Below are positions 43,232 to 56,100 of a stretch of DNA of 64,000 nucleotides, piece by piece (the stretch's first letter is position 1; the number at the start of each line of letters is the position of its first letter). Made by a program: the position numbers and the translations under genes. Origin of the DNA: Apium graveolens (Eukaryota > Streptophyta > Magnoliopsida > Apiales > Apiaceae). The notes under the pieces were generated by a model. That model searched no databases, was not told the origin of the DNA, and worked only from the letters and a program-made list of their open reading frames with translations. The stretch spans positions 49,224,506 through 49,288,505 of the forward strand of contig NC_133647.1 of the NCBI RefSeq assembly GCF_009905375.1. The letters are read 5' to 3'.

Positions 43232-46200
43232 CTGTGGCGCCCTCCAAACCCGGGTCAGAAGTTTTGGGTTCACACACACACCTTATTTATAACCTGCTTA
43301 TAACAATAATAAAGATAATAATAATATGCAGTGACCCTACTTACCAACCACCACGGACCGCAACAGGTTGAAGTATGCATACAAGCCAAACACACTATTA
43401 TATTACAAACATTCAAATCCCAACTATTCCAAACTCAAAACTGAGTATTAAACATTATTACAAAATTTTACAGACTTAAATAATCCCAAAAGAAGCCTAC
43501 TAGCTCAGCTCAATCAACCCGAACCCCTAGCTCTTGCGCTGGACTGGGGATCTTCGGTACCAACCGGTTCCTTCTTAACTGGAAAAGAACAGAAACAATA
43601 TCGCACAAATGAGCTAACTAGCTCAGCAAGTCACAATGACAAAACTGAGAATAATGATCATCAGGTGAACATGGTTATGATATCAAGTGAACAATGGATT
43701 ATGATTTAGAATTGGATAATTATATTTTTATGTTAAAAACCAAGGTTAGGCGGCTGATCAGTCAAGCACTAACCCCGAGCAAAGCACACAGCACTGCTCT
43801 AACTACTGGATCCAAGGCACACATTGGCCTAACTTGACCATTATATGGTCTGACCACGAATCTGGTCCATAATTTTATAAAAACAATCCAATTCTAACAT
43901 AATAACAGAATAAGCAATAATAAACAATAACCAGAATCATTAACAACATTTGATGTTCCATAATGAAATGGTTTTAATCTGCATAAGGATCAAAAGAGCA
44001 TGTTCAAAGTTTGGATGCTAGGTAATGAAAGAATTGGCTAACAATGAATCAATGCTTCAGGGTTTCAAGGATTTGGTCTTTCAAAGTGTAAAATACAAAG
44101 GTTTGAATGTGTAAGCAATCTGGTTCAGTGTTTAATATTTAGTTTGTATGTATTCGTGTTTGGGTATACAACAATCAATGGTCTAGAAGGAATCAGGTTA
44201 CGGCTCAAGATTAATAACTGGAATCAAGGTTTAGGGTTTAGTGCTTCAAAGCACTTACAATATAAAACAGGAATATCAATCACGACAATATCTTGAGAAA
44301 GTTCAGAATACTTGCCTGGTATTAGCTTACTACACTGCACTCGTTTCCAATCTCAACCGTCTTACTCCTCAACTACCTGTTTCCCTTTCCTACGCCTTGC
44401 CTCTTCTGCCCACATATCATAAGCATCTATCAATATTTAACTCATAGGATTCTATTCAACACATACTTCTATCTACCCTTCGTTTCACCCAAATCCGATT
44501 AACAGATTGAAAGTTACGCAATAAACCAGTAAACATCGAATATACAGACCGACAGTCAACCAACAAGTCACATATAACACATAACATGTCACATAGTCAA
44601 TGATATATCATTTATAAATAAGTCTCGGGTCATAAACAGGCTTTCAGGTATTTAAAATGATTTTTAAAACATTTCTCGGAATTAAAACGGGTCCTCGGAT
44701 TAATTTCAGAATAATAAACAGGGTTCGGTTGGCCAATTCTGGCTCCGAAACAATTTTATAATAATTATCGAGCCTTGGAAATAATTTAGAATAATATTTT
44801 AAAGCTCGAAACTATTTTTCGGAATTTTTAAATTATTTTTAAATAATTAAATCTAATTAAATAATTAATTAAAATAAATTAATAATTAATTAAATCAATT
44901 AATCAATTAATTTTTGAATTAATTGACCAATTAATCAATTAAAAATTAACTGAAATTAATTAACTAATTAATTCATATTTATTTTTGAATTAAAAATAAT
45001 TTTCGGAATTAAAATAATAATTTTTGGAATTTTCAGAAATTAAAATCGAATTTTTATAATAAAAATAAATAGGAAATATGATTTTTGAATATTTTTTAAA
45101 CAGGAATCCCAAATTTGCAAAGTCTGGAAACTTCAGGGACCTAACTGTTTCTTCCCCAAAAGTCCAGGGACCTGTTTGCAATTTTGCAAACTCCCGCCGT
45201 CGACTCGCCGGAGTGTGGCCGGAGAACACGATTCCCTCCACCTCAGGCCACCAAACTGTCCAGAATTAATCTACAGGTTACCAGCAACTTATACATGCAA
45301 TCAAAATTCATTAATCATCCCTGTCCTGGCTGGAAAATGGCCAAGAACATCGCCGGTTTCCGGCAAACTTCGAAAAACTTCATAACACAACTCCCTTCGA
45401 TTCACTAATCCTCTGTTAATGAGCTATATACCAATCGATTGCAAATTTTATAAGGAACACAATCCACTATAAATCAACAACTAATAACCCCAAAATCAAA
45501 AACCCCCAAATTTCAGTTGAAAATATTCATACGGGTTATAAACCCTAATTTTAAAATTCGAAAATCAAACTCAAATTTGAACATGTTATTGAACTCCAAA
45601 TCAGACGTATAATATATCAAAATCATCAGGAAAACAAGCTCTACATCATGCAATCATCAAATCATACAAACAATCATCCGAACAAAAATTCATATTTTTA
45701 ATAAAACTGATTCGAAACTAAATAAAAATGTAGAAAAATAACCTTGATTTCTGCAGTAAAACGAAGCTCAGAATCTGGTAGAACACTTCAAATCCTTCGT
45801 TTTGGTTACTCAAGCTTTGAAAACAGAGATCGGTAATGCCTTCATTTTGCTATTTGATTCTTAGAACAGTTTATGAAATTATGGTTTTTCTTTGAAAATT
45901 ATAAAATTAACTATCTGCAAATGATTTTGATACGAAATAAAATACGGGAAAAGGCTATTTATAATTACGGAAAATTAGTATCCCGTTGGATCATTCCGGA
46001 TATAAAACGGTACGTTTACTTATAAAAACTGATCCAAAAGGTATCGGTTTTCGGGATAATTATCCAAACCAGTATAATTTGTATTGCGGTCTTGGTCTCA
46101 GCGCCTGGTTACACGTACTACGAGGTGATAATTGGGATAGTTTAATAAAAAGCTCTCGTTTATCGAAAATAAGGGTTTTATTGATTTACCGAAACGAATA

Positions 46201-46643
46201 TTGTATCGAAAATGTTGCGCCGGGACCCTCGCAGAATAAACCGTACGACGGATCGAAAAAGTCGAAACATGGAATATGCTCGGAATATTACAATTGGGTT
46301 AGGAAGGAGTACTAAGAAGAGTTTCGGGTTCCAAAAATGTAACAACAGATGACGTCGGTTGGTTCCCGTTTTTATAAAATAGATTTTAAATACTCGGAAA
46401 AAGATTTTATAAATTTCATATGATCCTTATAAATCCATAAATTAACATAAAAATAACTAGGAAGATATGACAATTATCTATATTTTATTTTGGACATATA
46501 AAAATTAAAATACTCAATTAATATTATTTTTAAATATCCAAACACAGATAACACTTAACAATTAATTCACAGAATAGATACTGAACACAGATAATAATTA
46601 TTTAATAGCAAAAATAATTACACGATATATTCCGGATATTACA
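43232..46643 (-). repeat. 5' LTR of element G, uninterrupted
   Basis: It is 3,412 bp; minus-strand ends TGTAATATCC and GGGCGCCACA. It serves as the reference for the empty sites of E (near 43785) and C (near 46115). At 43530-43542 it shares the 13-mer CCAGCGCAAGAGC (minus strand) with the H3-like ORF of the E LTR, but has no ATG frame there. AT-rich AATTAATTAA repeats lie at about 44850-44980. Confidence 0.9.
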
Positions 46644-46648
46644 CTATC

Positions 46649-47003
46649 CGTAGTCTGTGATTTTCCACCTAGTTATGTACCTAGGGCTACCTTTCCTAGA
46701 CCACCAGTACCACCCATCCCTGCTTCCGGTACTTCCTCCCCCATACCATATCATGTACACCAGGCAGTTAACAGGGCTTTGATTAGGGATCAGAGTCCTG
46801 AGTTAGTTGTGCATCTAGAACATGTGCGGATCGGTCCCTATCAGGGACTAGCTGTACCATCCCCGAATATTCAGGCTAGGGTAAGAGCCCTTACTCAATC
46901 AGCGATTGAGAGAGCTAGATACATTGAGTTTTTTTCAGTTCCGAGGCTTGAGCGATGTAGTATCAAAGTTTGGTGGATTGGTTGGTATTCGAGCTTGGTG
47001 TGA
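46649..47003 (+). CDS. Element D pre-gag ORF, second part
   Basis: The frame continues from 13563 without a stop to 47003. It is Pro-rich at first (FPRPPVPPIPASGTSSPIPY), then helical and charged (ALTQSAIERARYIEFF). See 13379-13563 for the first part. Role unknown. Confidence 0.5.
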
Positions 47004-47816
47004 TTAGGGCAGTGGCTAGGGATTTGTCTCTAGAGATTGTTAGTTTTTAGAACTCAGACGTGTGTGTCCTTTAGAGTTCAGAGTTCTGTAATATAATTTC
47101 AGTTAGTATGTTATGATGTTTAGTCAGAGGCTGCTATGACAACCAAATTTTGTTGTGTATGTGGATTAGTACTGTAGATGTATCTTATACCCTTATATGT
47201 AAATTAAGGTTTCTGAAGTTGTATTTTGTTCCCCAGAATGTTAGTAAATTTCCTAGTAAGTTTCTTGTTTTTCCGTAAGAAGGTGGAAACTCTTAGTAAG
47301 AAAACCCAAGGTTGTGTTGATTTAATCATAACCCAGATTTTCCTCTCTACCAATTAATTTTCTATTTTAACATCATCTATTTCCTCAATTATTTTTATCA
47401 TTCGATTGAGACAGAAAATGCATATGATTTGACTATTTATCTTTATAACAAAAGGTCGGGTGGGATGCCACCTAATCATGTGTTATAAACTATATGGTAC
47501 TAAGACTGACCATCTTATGTACTGATATGGTTGCTCTCAGTCATATCTACATATTCTTCACCCTTTATTCATTTATAATTGATTCATTGATTTCAAAATT
47601 TCATTTGATACTCTCTGACAATGAATTTCATAAAAAAACATCTGTAGATAGATAGCCGTAGTTATAAAAAGTATTCAAAAGTTGACTGTCAAGGAGAATA
47701 GGAAGTAAGAGGAGAAAAGTAGGAATTATGGAGAAGAAATAAGATCAAGAAGGATCTTGTCAGAAGTTTTAGAGAAAAATTGGGGAGAATAGGCATAAAG
47801 GATTCAGTGGGCAACA
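47004..47816 (+). other. Element D: non-coding stretch where the Gag capsid is expected
   Basis: In E about 1 kb of gag lies between spacer and knuckles. Here about 800 bp are AT-rich and without the capsid motifs; only the last 130 bp look like the basic linker before the knuckles. The capsid region has probably been deleted. Confidence 0.5.
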
Positions 47817-50535
47817 TGGAGTGTTTCAATTGTGGATAAAAGGGTCACTATACGTCAAAATGCAAAGCGGGGAATCTAGGATATTCCTGCTGTAATTGTG
47901 GTAAGGTAGGGCAGTCTGCCAAAAATCATAGGAAAGCTGCCCAAGGAAGTGTGGGAGGGAGTGTATCTAAAGAAGCCACGTTTATTACGGATAGAGTTAT
48001 AACTTTTAAGATGACTAAGAGATCAATCATTCAGGATTTCAGTGTAGTTGCATGAACGCTTTATCTCAACTCCGTACCTGTTAAAGTTTTGTTTGATTCA
48101 GGAGCATTTAAGTCTTTTATATCTAAGGATTGTGTGAATAAAATGGATTTAATGTTGGAAGATTTAGATGAATCTTTGACCATAGAAGTGGCTAACCAAG
48201 ATAAAGTCTCAGTAAATCAATTTTTTCCTAAATGTCAGATAGAAATCCCTAGGACACTCTTTTTCGGCTGACCTAATACCTTTCGAGCTAGGAGAGTTCG
48301 TTATAATATTAGGAATGGATTGGTTGTCCCAAAATTAGGCAAATATTGACTGCAAGAAGAAGATGATAATCATGTTTACAGATGATAATGTCAGGGGGAA
48401 TTATCAAGGACATAAGCAGGAAAAGAAATTTCTCATAGGGGGTAAACCAATAAGTTGTTATGACAAGGATGTGAAGCCTAATTAGCTCATGTAGTGGACA
48501 CCGAGAAAGAGGTACATAATCTGGACAAAATTTCAATAGTAAGGAAATTTTCGGATGTCTTTCCAGGTGAGTTGCCAGGATTGCCACCAGATCGTGAGAT
48601 GGAGTTTTCCATTGACTTAGTCCTCGGGTCGGTACCAATATCAAAGGCTCTGTATCATATACCTTCGGTGGAAATGAGGGAATTGGCTAAAGAACTATAG
48701 GAACTGTTTGATAAGGGAGTAATTAGACCAAGTATATCCCTGTGGGGTGCACCGATGTTGTTTGTAAAGAAGAATGATGGAAGTATTAGGTTGTGTATCG
48801 ACTACCGGGAGTTAAATAAGTTGATAATAAAGAATAAGTATCCTCTACCCAGAATTAACAACTTATTTGACCAACTTAAAGGAGACTGTTATTTTTCAAA
48901 GGTTGAGTTAAGATCGGGCTATCATAAGTTGAAGATTAAACCTGAGGACGTACCAAAGATCGCGTGTAGAACAAGATATGGACATTACGAGTTTCTAGTA
49001 TGTCCTTTGGATTAACAAACGCGCCAGCCACATGAATGGATTTGAGGACAGGGTGTATAAGGAGTATCTGGATAACTTTGTGATTGTATTTATTGATGAT
49101 ATCTTAATTTATTCAATAACTAAGAAAGACCATGCAAAACACTTAAGGATTGCCCTGCAAAGGCTAAAAGTGAAGCAACTATATGCTAAGTTTCGAAGTG
49201 TGAATTTTGGTTGGATGAAGTTCAGTTTTTAGACCATTTAGTTTAGAAGAACGGTATCAAGGTGGATCCTATAAAGATCGAAGTTGTGTCAAAGTGGGAG
49301 CAACCAAAGTCCCCGACAGAAGTTAGGAGTTTTCTTATATTGGCGGGTTATTATTGAAGATTTGTAAAAGACTTAGCAAGGATCGCAACCCCATTGATGA
49401 AACTAACCGGAAAGAATGAGAAATTTATGTGGACTGAGAAATGTGAAGAAAGTTTCCAGGAGTTAAAGAAGAGGTTGGTGACGCTCCAATATTAGCATTG
49501 CCAGACATAACGGGAAAATTTGTAATCTATAGTGATGCTTCTTTAAAAGGTTTAGGTTGTGTATTGATGCAACATGAGAAAGCTATTGTCTATGCATCCA
49601 TACAACTAAATCCTCATGAGCGGAAGTATTCAGTGTGTGATTTGGAGTTAGCAACAATAATGTTTACATTGAAGCTGTGGAGACATTACTTATATAGAGA
49701 AAAGTGTGATATCTATACGAATCATAAGAGCTTAAAGTATATATTCACACGGAAGGATTTAAATATGGGACATAAGAGATGGTTGAAATTGATTAAAGAT
49801 TACGATTGTTCCATTAACTATCACTCAGGCAAAGCCAATATAGTGGAAGATGCTTTAAATAGGAAAGGAAGATTGAATGTGATTAAGATTGCCGAGGAAT
49901 TGGCAAAGGAATTAGAAAAATTAGAAATTGAAAGTCGAATACCAGGCGGTGATAAGGAGCAGTTGTATGAGATTACTTTCCAGCCAGAACTGATGGAAAA
50001 GATTAAGAAATGTCAGGAAGAGGTAATGGATCAAAGATTAGATAGTTTAATTGGAGAAGAGATTTGTACCCAAAAGGACAACAAAGGTATGTTTAGAGTT
50101 TCTTCTAGAATATGGATTCCTTATGTGACTGAGCTGAAGAATAAGATTTTATAAAAAGCTCATAATTCCAGGTTTTCAATTCACCCTAGAAGTACTAAGA
50201 TGTATCAAGACCTGAAGAAGAACTTTTGGTGGCCAGGAATGAAAAAGGAGATAGCTGATTGGGTTAGTAAATATCATACGTGCCAAAAGGTAAAGGCAGA
50301 ATATCAAAGGCCGAGTGGATTGATACAACCTTTAGAGATCCCACAGTGGAAATGGGAGGACATTGCAAAGGATTTTGTAGTGGGATTACCAAGGACTAAA
50401 TCGAATCATGACGCTATTTGGGTAATTATTGATAGGTTAACCAAGTCTGCATATTTCCTTCCTATCAATGAAAGATATTCTTTGGATAAGTTAGTCAAGA
50501 TCTATTTGGATGAGATTGTGACCAAGCATGGAGTT
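47817..50535 (+). pseudogene. pol: Element D pol (knuckles to integrase), broken and truncated
   Basis: Knuckles start at 47817 (CFNCG, stop, KGHYTSKC; the second has lost its His). Protease LFDSGAFKSFIS lies near 48085. RT runs from 48690 with IDYRELNKL and FIDDILIYS (about 49090); the first catalytic Asp of the RT core is replaced ([11 protein letters not shown] where E has [11 protein letters not shown]). RNase H (YSDASLKGLG) starts at 49520, integrase zinc finger near 50160-50290, core KDFVVGLP near 50368. The frame changes around 49010-49030, 49200-49240 and 49480, with several stops. The reading ends in KHGV at 50535, before the second integrase Asp, where an LTR starts. Long dead. Confidence 0.88.
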
Positions 50536-51869
50536 TGTTAGATATTGAATTCAACACAGGGGGTAAATGTGTTTTATATATTTTTAGCCTTTTTTAACCT
50601 TTTATGGAGGGTGAACAAAGAAGATTAATTTATAGAGATATTGTGTTTAACATAATTAACAAAGTATGCACAATAAACACAGTATTTTCTAAACTCACTT
50701 AACTTTGTATTAAAATTAAGTATGTATTGCTACAAATTTCTGGGTTCTTTGTAAGTAAAGAACTCGGCTCCTATCTTGAGAGAGTACAAGAGAATCTAGA
50801 TTTGTTTGTTACACTTCAAAGCAAAGGACCAGTGTTTACTATATAAATTAGTAAACAGAGGTTTACACATTATGCGATAAGATGTACTAAACCCTACTTT
50901 AAGTTATCTCTAAAGCTTTCAATTTATGGCTTAGTGCATCTTTGTAAATCATGTAGGTCTGTGACTTTCCTTTGTCAGTTAATCTTGGCCATTGATCTTG
51001 CACTCTTCAAACTGCTTTGGTAGACTTTTCAATCTAAGTGATTAGATCATTTGTTGATTGATAATCTTGAATCTTTAACTTTCCTGCATTCTGTGATTGA
51101 GGTTTATATCAAGATCTCTAGTTTGTTGTATAGAGAACTGACATCTCGATAAGTATAATGGCTTTTCAAGATTTCTGAGTTCCCTATAAATGTTTCGACT
51201 TATCGAGGTCTCAGAGTTATCTATAAGTGAATTTGGCTTGTCGAGGTCTCTGAGTTCTCTATAAGTGTCTTTGACTTGTCGAGATTTCTGCATTCTCTAT
51301 AAGTGAACTTCACTTGTCGAGGTCTCCAAATCTCTGCATGTAGAAATGGCTTGTTGATATCCCTGAGATCTCTAATGAGAAATTGACTTTTCTATTTCTC
51401 CAATCTTCATATCTTCATTTTGACTTGTCAATATCTCTAAGTTCTGCATATGCAGAAATGACTTGTCGATATCTCCAATCTTCATATCTTCATTTGACTT
51501 GTCGATATCTGGCTTGTTTCTCCATTTTGGACTTCTCGATAAGTCATTCTGGGGTTCTTGAATGACTTCTCTATATTACTTGATCTGTGACTTGTAGATA
51601 TCTCGATTTAGAACATTTTTTCTTAAAGAGATTTATTTTACTCCAAGCTTCTTCACCTTTTCTCTAAGGCATGATCTTGTTGATCTTCTTCCAGAGTATA
51701 TTCTTAAGCTTGAGATTTTTCATAGAAAAATACTTCAGTCCGATCTTTACCATTTTTACAGACTCAAGTATTACAATACAAAATGTGAATTTAGACTATC
51801 ATACAACTAAAAATTAGGGTTGTCAATATGATTTAGTCTTGTTATAGTAAAGGCATGTCTTGTACAACA
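50536..51869 (-). repeat. 3' LTR of a Sirevirus-like element, copy 1
   Basis: It is 1,334 bp with ends TGTT and AACA in plus orientation. A PPT-like CTCCCCCAATT follows on the right, so the element reads on the minus strand. From about 51110 to 51560 it carries a degenerate tandem array with CTTGTCGAKATCTC and TTCTCTATAAGTGA motifs. It matches 58626-59955. Insertion truncates D's integrase. Confidence 0.75.
51110..51560. repeat. Degenerate tandem array in LTR copy 1
   Basis: About ten imperfect units of 35-55 bp built on TGACTTGTCGATATCTC with spacers such as TGAGTTCTCTATAAGTG. The same array type fills 59215-59650 in copy 2. Confidence 0.65.
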
Positions 51870-51888
51870 ATCTCCCCCAATTTGTGAG
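51870..51888 (-). other. Polypurine tract of Sirevirus-like copy 1
   Basis: On the minus strand CACAAATTGGGGGAGATTG precedes the LTR. The same tract lies at 59956-59974 in copy 2. Confidence 0.7.
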
Positions 51889-52039
51889 AAAATTGCTTAT
51901 CACAAATTCATGTCTGGTTACAAGACTAACCCTAAGCTACAAAATAAATAAATAAATAAATACACAAAAATTGACAGATTGATAAATACAACTTTTATAC
52001 ACTGAGTTATTATATGAGTTCAATAATTCATGACACAAA

Positions 52040-53003
52040 CTTCTCATAGCCTTATTATATTCTAATGAGGTCCTTTCGATTTACAAGAACTTGAAGTTCC
52101 TCTATGATTTATGTCCCCCTTAGAGCTTCCACAAGCTTGAGCCAATCATCAAATGAATAAATGTTCAAGTAATTTACTCTGAATCTAGAGAATCTTCCAG
52201 CTTGTATGTTTAGAAAATTTCCATCCTTAGATTTCCTTCTCAGCTCCTTTTCATTGAGTTCATTAGATCTTTGCTCAAACATTTCTATCACTTCAGCATA
52301 TTTTCTTTCTATTTCCTCTCTTTCAGTTTTTTCTTTTACTCTTCTTTCTTCTCTTACTATTAACCACGCACACATCACAACCCACCATGCCTTTGTATTT
52401 GTGTCCATATCTTTCATTAAGCTAATCACCCTCTTGATTTATGTGGTTCAAAATGTGTGCATTAATCCCCTATTAAGTAGAGTGAATGAGCCATCATGAT
52501 AAAAGATTCTGACTTCTCTCAATGATACAACCCAAACTTTGACTATTTCTTCAGCTAATTGTTGAAAGTAGTCATCATCCAGTGATGCACCAATTTAATG
52601 GTAGAAAATCAGTCTGATCAAAGCAATTCCAGATGGCCCTTTCTTCAACTTGCAGCTTCTTAGGTTTTCTCACAAGAGTTTTGAAATGAGTGTTGATTGG
52701 TGGCTTAAATGAAGGTAGGCTTGAAATTTTCTTTAGGGTGGTTTGGCTAGAGGTGATTGGTATTTTAAGTAGAGTGTTTGCAGTTGGTTTGAACAAAAGT
52801 TTTGGTTTAGAGGTTAAAGGTGGTTGTGTTTGAGTTTGCAGGCTTAGAGGTTTGAGTTTGTTGGATTTGGATATGTAGGACATTTTTCTTTGTGCCTTCA
52901 CCATCTTCCTTCTTCTTCTTCCTTCTTTCATCTCCCCTTTTTTTGTCATCCCTCTTCTTCTCATCATGCTTCTTATCTTGTACTTCACTACCAGTTCCTT
53001 TAG
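52040..53003 (-). pseudogene. C-terminal part of a post-pol ORF, copy 1
   Basis: Minus-strand fragments keep a Lys/Pro/Thr-rich part, then ERAIWNCFDQTDFLPLNWCI near 52600, DDYFQQLAEEIVKVWV, a Lys/Glu-rich helical part and the end FRVNYLNIYSFDDWLKLVEA near 52140. Frameshifts lie near 52430-52575. The same blocks occur in copy 2 (59975-64000). No RT or integrase motif occurs in it, and it lies directly before the PPT, the place of the env-like ORF in Sireviruses. I do not recognise the domain. Similarity to copy 2 ends near 53003. Confidence 0.65.
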
Positions 53004-53011
53004 AAGAGTGA

Positions 53012-53079
53012 CCCACAATACAGGCTTTTCACATACTATGTGTAGCCCACAATCCAGGCTTTTCACATACTTCACATAT
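53012..53079. repeat. 34-bp direct repeat, two copies
   Basis: CCCACAATACAGGCTTTTCA at 53012 recurs with one change at 53046. The following ACATACT is also repeated. Confidence 0.8.
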
Positions 53080-53103
53080 TTACATGTGGCACATCAGTAG
53101 TCG

Positions 53104-53126
53104 CTCTAGTACACGAAGTACTAGAG
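53104..53126. repeat. Perfect hairpin, 9-bp stem
   Basis: CTCTAGTAC and GTACTAGAG are exact inverted copies around ACGAA. It lies near the U5-side end of the H LTR. Confidence 0.75.
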
Positions 53127-56100
53127 TCTAGCCCTCTTTGTCCTTTGAATAATCTTATTATAAAAATGGAACTCAAATTATATCGAAGTTCCTCAAGCGT
53201 TTTGCTTGTTGATAGAAACAACTCATCTCATATGTGTATATAGATACTTCCGGAGGAAGTACTAAGATAATGTGAGTTGACCGTTGTCAATAGATAAATA
53301 AATAATGGGGAGTTTCTTTTGACATTATAGTCAAAATATTTAAAATAAGTCGAGATAATATTTTCGGCGGTCCGAAAGGATTAGAACGATTTTCTGAAAC
53401 TTAGAAAATATTTTAAAATAGGTTTTATGATTTTTAAACGATATTAAATCATTTAATAAATATTTAATGATTAAATACTAATTATTAAATAATTAAATCT
53501 CGAATAATTCTATTTTAAAATAATATTTAAAATAATATTTCTCAACTGATTTATGTTTAAATAATTAAATTAATCTTTAATAAATATAAAATAATTGAGT
53601 TTGAAATAAACAATCGTTGGATAATACTTCTCCTATATTAAATGAATATTTGAAATAATATTCATTGATCGAGTAACTAAATATAGTTGAGGGAATACTA
53701 TTTTGGAAATTGTTTTAAATAAATTAGAGGTACTTTACTATTTCACGAGAGGACATCGAGTCCCTTGGAATAAAATAGCTACGGACTTTTATTCATCCAA
53801 AATATCTCCGGGATGATTCCCGGGTTTATACTTTATAAAAACTAACTGACTCTCCGTCTTACAACTTATACATCACGCTCTACTATAGCGTTAATATTCT
53901 TAAATAAAACACTTTCGGAATACTTCCTAGTTTTCATCAAATTATACTGATTGATCCTCGGTCTAAAATATACACTTCATATTTACAACGCTACTCTCTA
54001 GCGTTATCGATTGAAATCCGGTAATATTCATATACCAAAATAATTAACATATCGTATGATATTATTCATCACAACTCGCAAAATATCATAATACAACATC
54101 ATGTATATATAGAAATTATTTGAAAACAAACACAACACAACAACTTTAAAAGGTAGGGTTTGAAAACTTTCCTGGAGTCCAAGATATGTTTTCCGACTTT
54201 CTCTAGTTCCGGGTTTCCTAATCAACAAATATCATAACCTTAATCAGTATTCCTAATCCCATTACAGACTTATAATTCTAATAAGTACAGTACTTTATAA
54301 ATTTCAATATTTGACCGACTCGAAATAAGTATCAATCCTTGGTCGAAACGGACGGTCAAATGGGTCGTCTAGAGTTGACTTTACCGGATTACTATTACAC
54401 GACTCACACTCTAATATTTTTAATAAATTAAAATTTTAATATTTTAATAAGAAACCACGTCAAGTAGTGTTTTGAGTGTTTTTAATATTTATCATAAAAG
54501 TTTCATTTTGAAATTATGAATTTAATAGGTGAAAAGCATTTTAAAAGTTCGGTCAACTACAAAATTTTACTATTCATACCGCTTTCACTAAAACGTTGAT
54601 TTCTCTCAAACCGTTAACTCAATCGATGCACTGTTTTTGCATGCACAATCTAGAAAAAATTTAGAACATATTATTTTAAAATGATTTTCTGGGAAGAGGC
54701 TTAAAATCCCGAAGCAGCAGTTTTTACCAGTGGGTTGTGTTACGTATTCGTACTCTGCGCGACCTCGGCTCAGACATTTTTATAAAATCGACATATCAAT
54801 ATTTTCCCTTGAAAGTTTTATGGAAATTTCTATACTCCATTTCTTAATCTCTGTAAAAATTTCATGATTTTTGAATAAATCTAAGTCGATCATTTCTATT
54901 TCCAAAGTTCGTAATTCGTAACAGTTTTTATCGCGTAAATCGTTTTCACTAAAACAGACTTAAATTTTGAACCGTAAATCGAAATCAAGTGATTCAAGCG
55001 CCTAAAAGATCCTTAAAACAAGATCTATCATTATCAAGTTTTATTTGTCAATAAAACACAGTCTACACTTTCTGTATCTTTGCAAAAAATTTAATATCGT
55101 GATTCGTTCATTTTATCATCGTTACATTTACGATCTGTGTTTCATTTCAATCTAATCTACTAATAATTAACCAACAATTATCATACCATAATATTAATAC
55201 TTAATACTATCAATAACATCAAGTTCTTGAGGCTAAAACATCAACCTTAGTATCTAACTAACTAATCATTCAAGAAATCAACATAACAACACTCATCTTC
55301 AATCACAAAATTCATCCAAGAAATCTTTAAGAGTAAGAGTTTATACCTTCTTGAGTACAAGAGATGCTAGAACTATGTTTTATAGGATTTGTATGGCTTG
55401 GATGATGCTTATAGTGGGTAGATCCTTTAAAACCTAAATCAAGAAAACAAAATTAATTTTTGGATATAATATTTATCCCCAACTTCGAGTAAGGATTTTA
55501 CTATGCTATACTAATCCAATGGCCATGAATCGTTTAAAGTACCCTTTACATGATATGATGAAGATTTGGTTAAAATTTAATGATTTTTGAATGCCTAGAA
55601 CTCTAGATATGGATTTTTCTTTCTTGGTTGTTTCTGCTAGGCAATTTCCATACCTCTCTGCAAAGATCTGGAAAAATGAGGGCCTTACACTGCTTCAATG
55701 GAAATGTATAGTGAGATACAAAGTGTATCTCATCTCAAGACCTTTCTAACGAGATATAGATCGCAATTTTTGAGGGAGAAATGAAGGAGATACTGCCTTT
55801 CTAAGTTGTTCTTCCCAGTTTGGCCGAATTGAAAAATTAAATGGGGGAGAGAGAGAGAGAGAGTTTTTGCTTTTCTTGCTAGTTTCTTCTTGTAGAAGTG
55901 ATATATCTTGGTGTATATAATCTTTAGATATGCAAATCTCATCATATCTTGCTAGCTTGGCTATTTTCAAAGCCTAAAACCTAGCCTAGGTACTTGCTTT
56001 ACTATTCATGGCACTATTTGCTAGCTAGATCATAATGTCTTCTAGGTAGGCTACTATTTAGTTTTTAAACATGGTTACTTTCTTACCTTAGTTAGTTTGA

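Larger units (their letters stand above)
13564..46643 (-). mobile_element. Element G: chromovirus split by elements E and C
   Basis: On the minus strand: 5' LTR (46643-43232), PBS (43227-43216), pre-gag ORF (43034-42522), gag-pol with chromodomain (42063-37445), PPT (about 37419-37408) and 3' LTR. The 3' LTR is in three pieces (37407-36878, 30089-27866, 14115-13564) because C and E inserted in it. TSD CTATC flanks the whole. Gag-pol has many nonsense codons and one frameshift, so this copy is dead, but both LTRs are near full length and look close to each other by eye. Confidence 0.9.
46644..50535 (+). mobile_element. Element D, 3' segment (decayed chromovirus)
   Basis: The first five bases are the right TSD of G. 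It holds the rest of the pre-gag ORF, a region where the Gag capsid is missing, then knuckles, protease, RT, RNase H and half of integrase, and stops at 50535 where another LTR begins. Confidence 0.85.

Noticed and set aside
45986..46315. 109-codon plus-strand ORF in the G LTR
   Set aside because: It runs antisense to the element; the matching stretch in the other LTR (36847-37116) differs in start and end. Probably chance.
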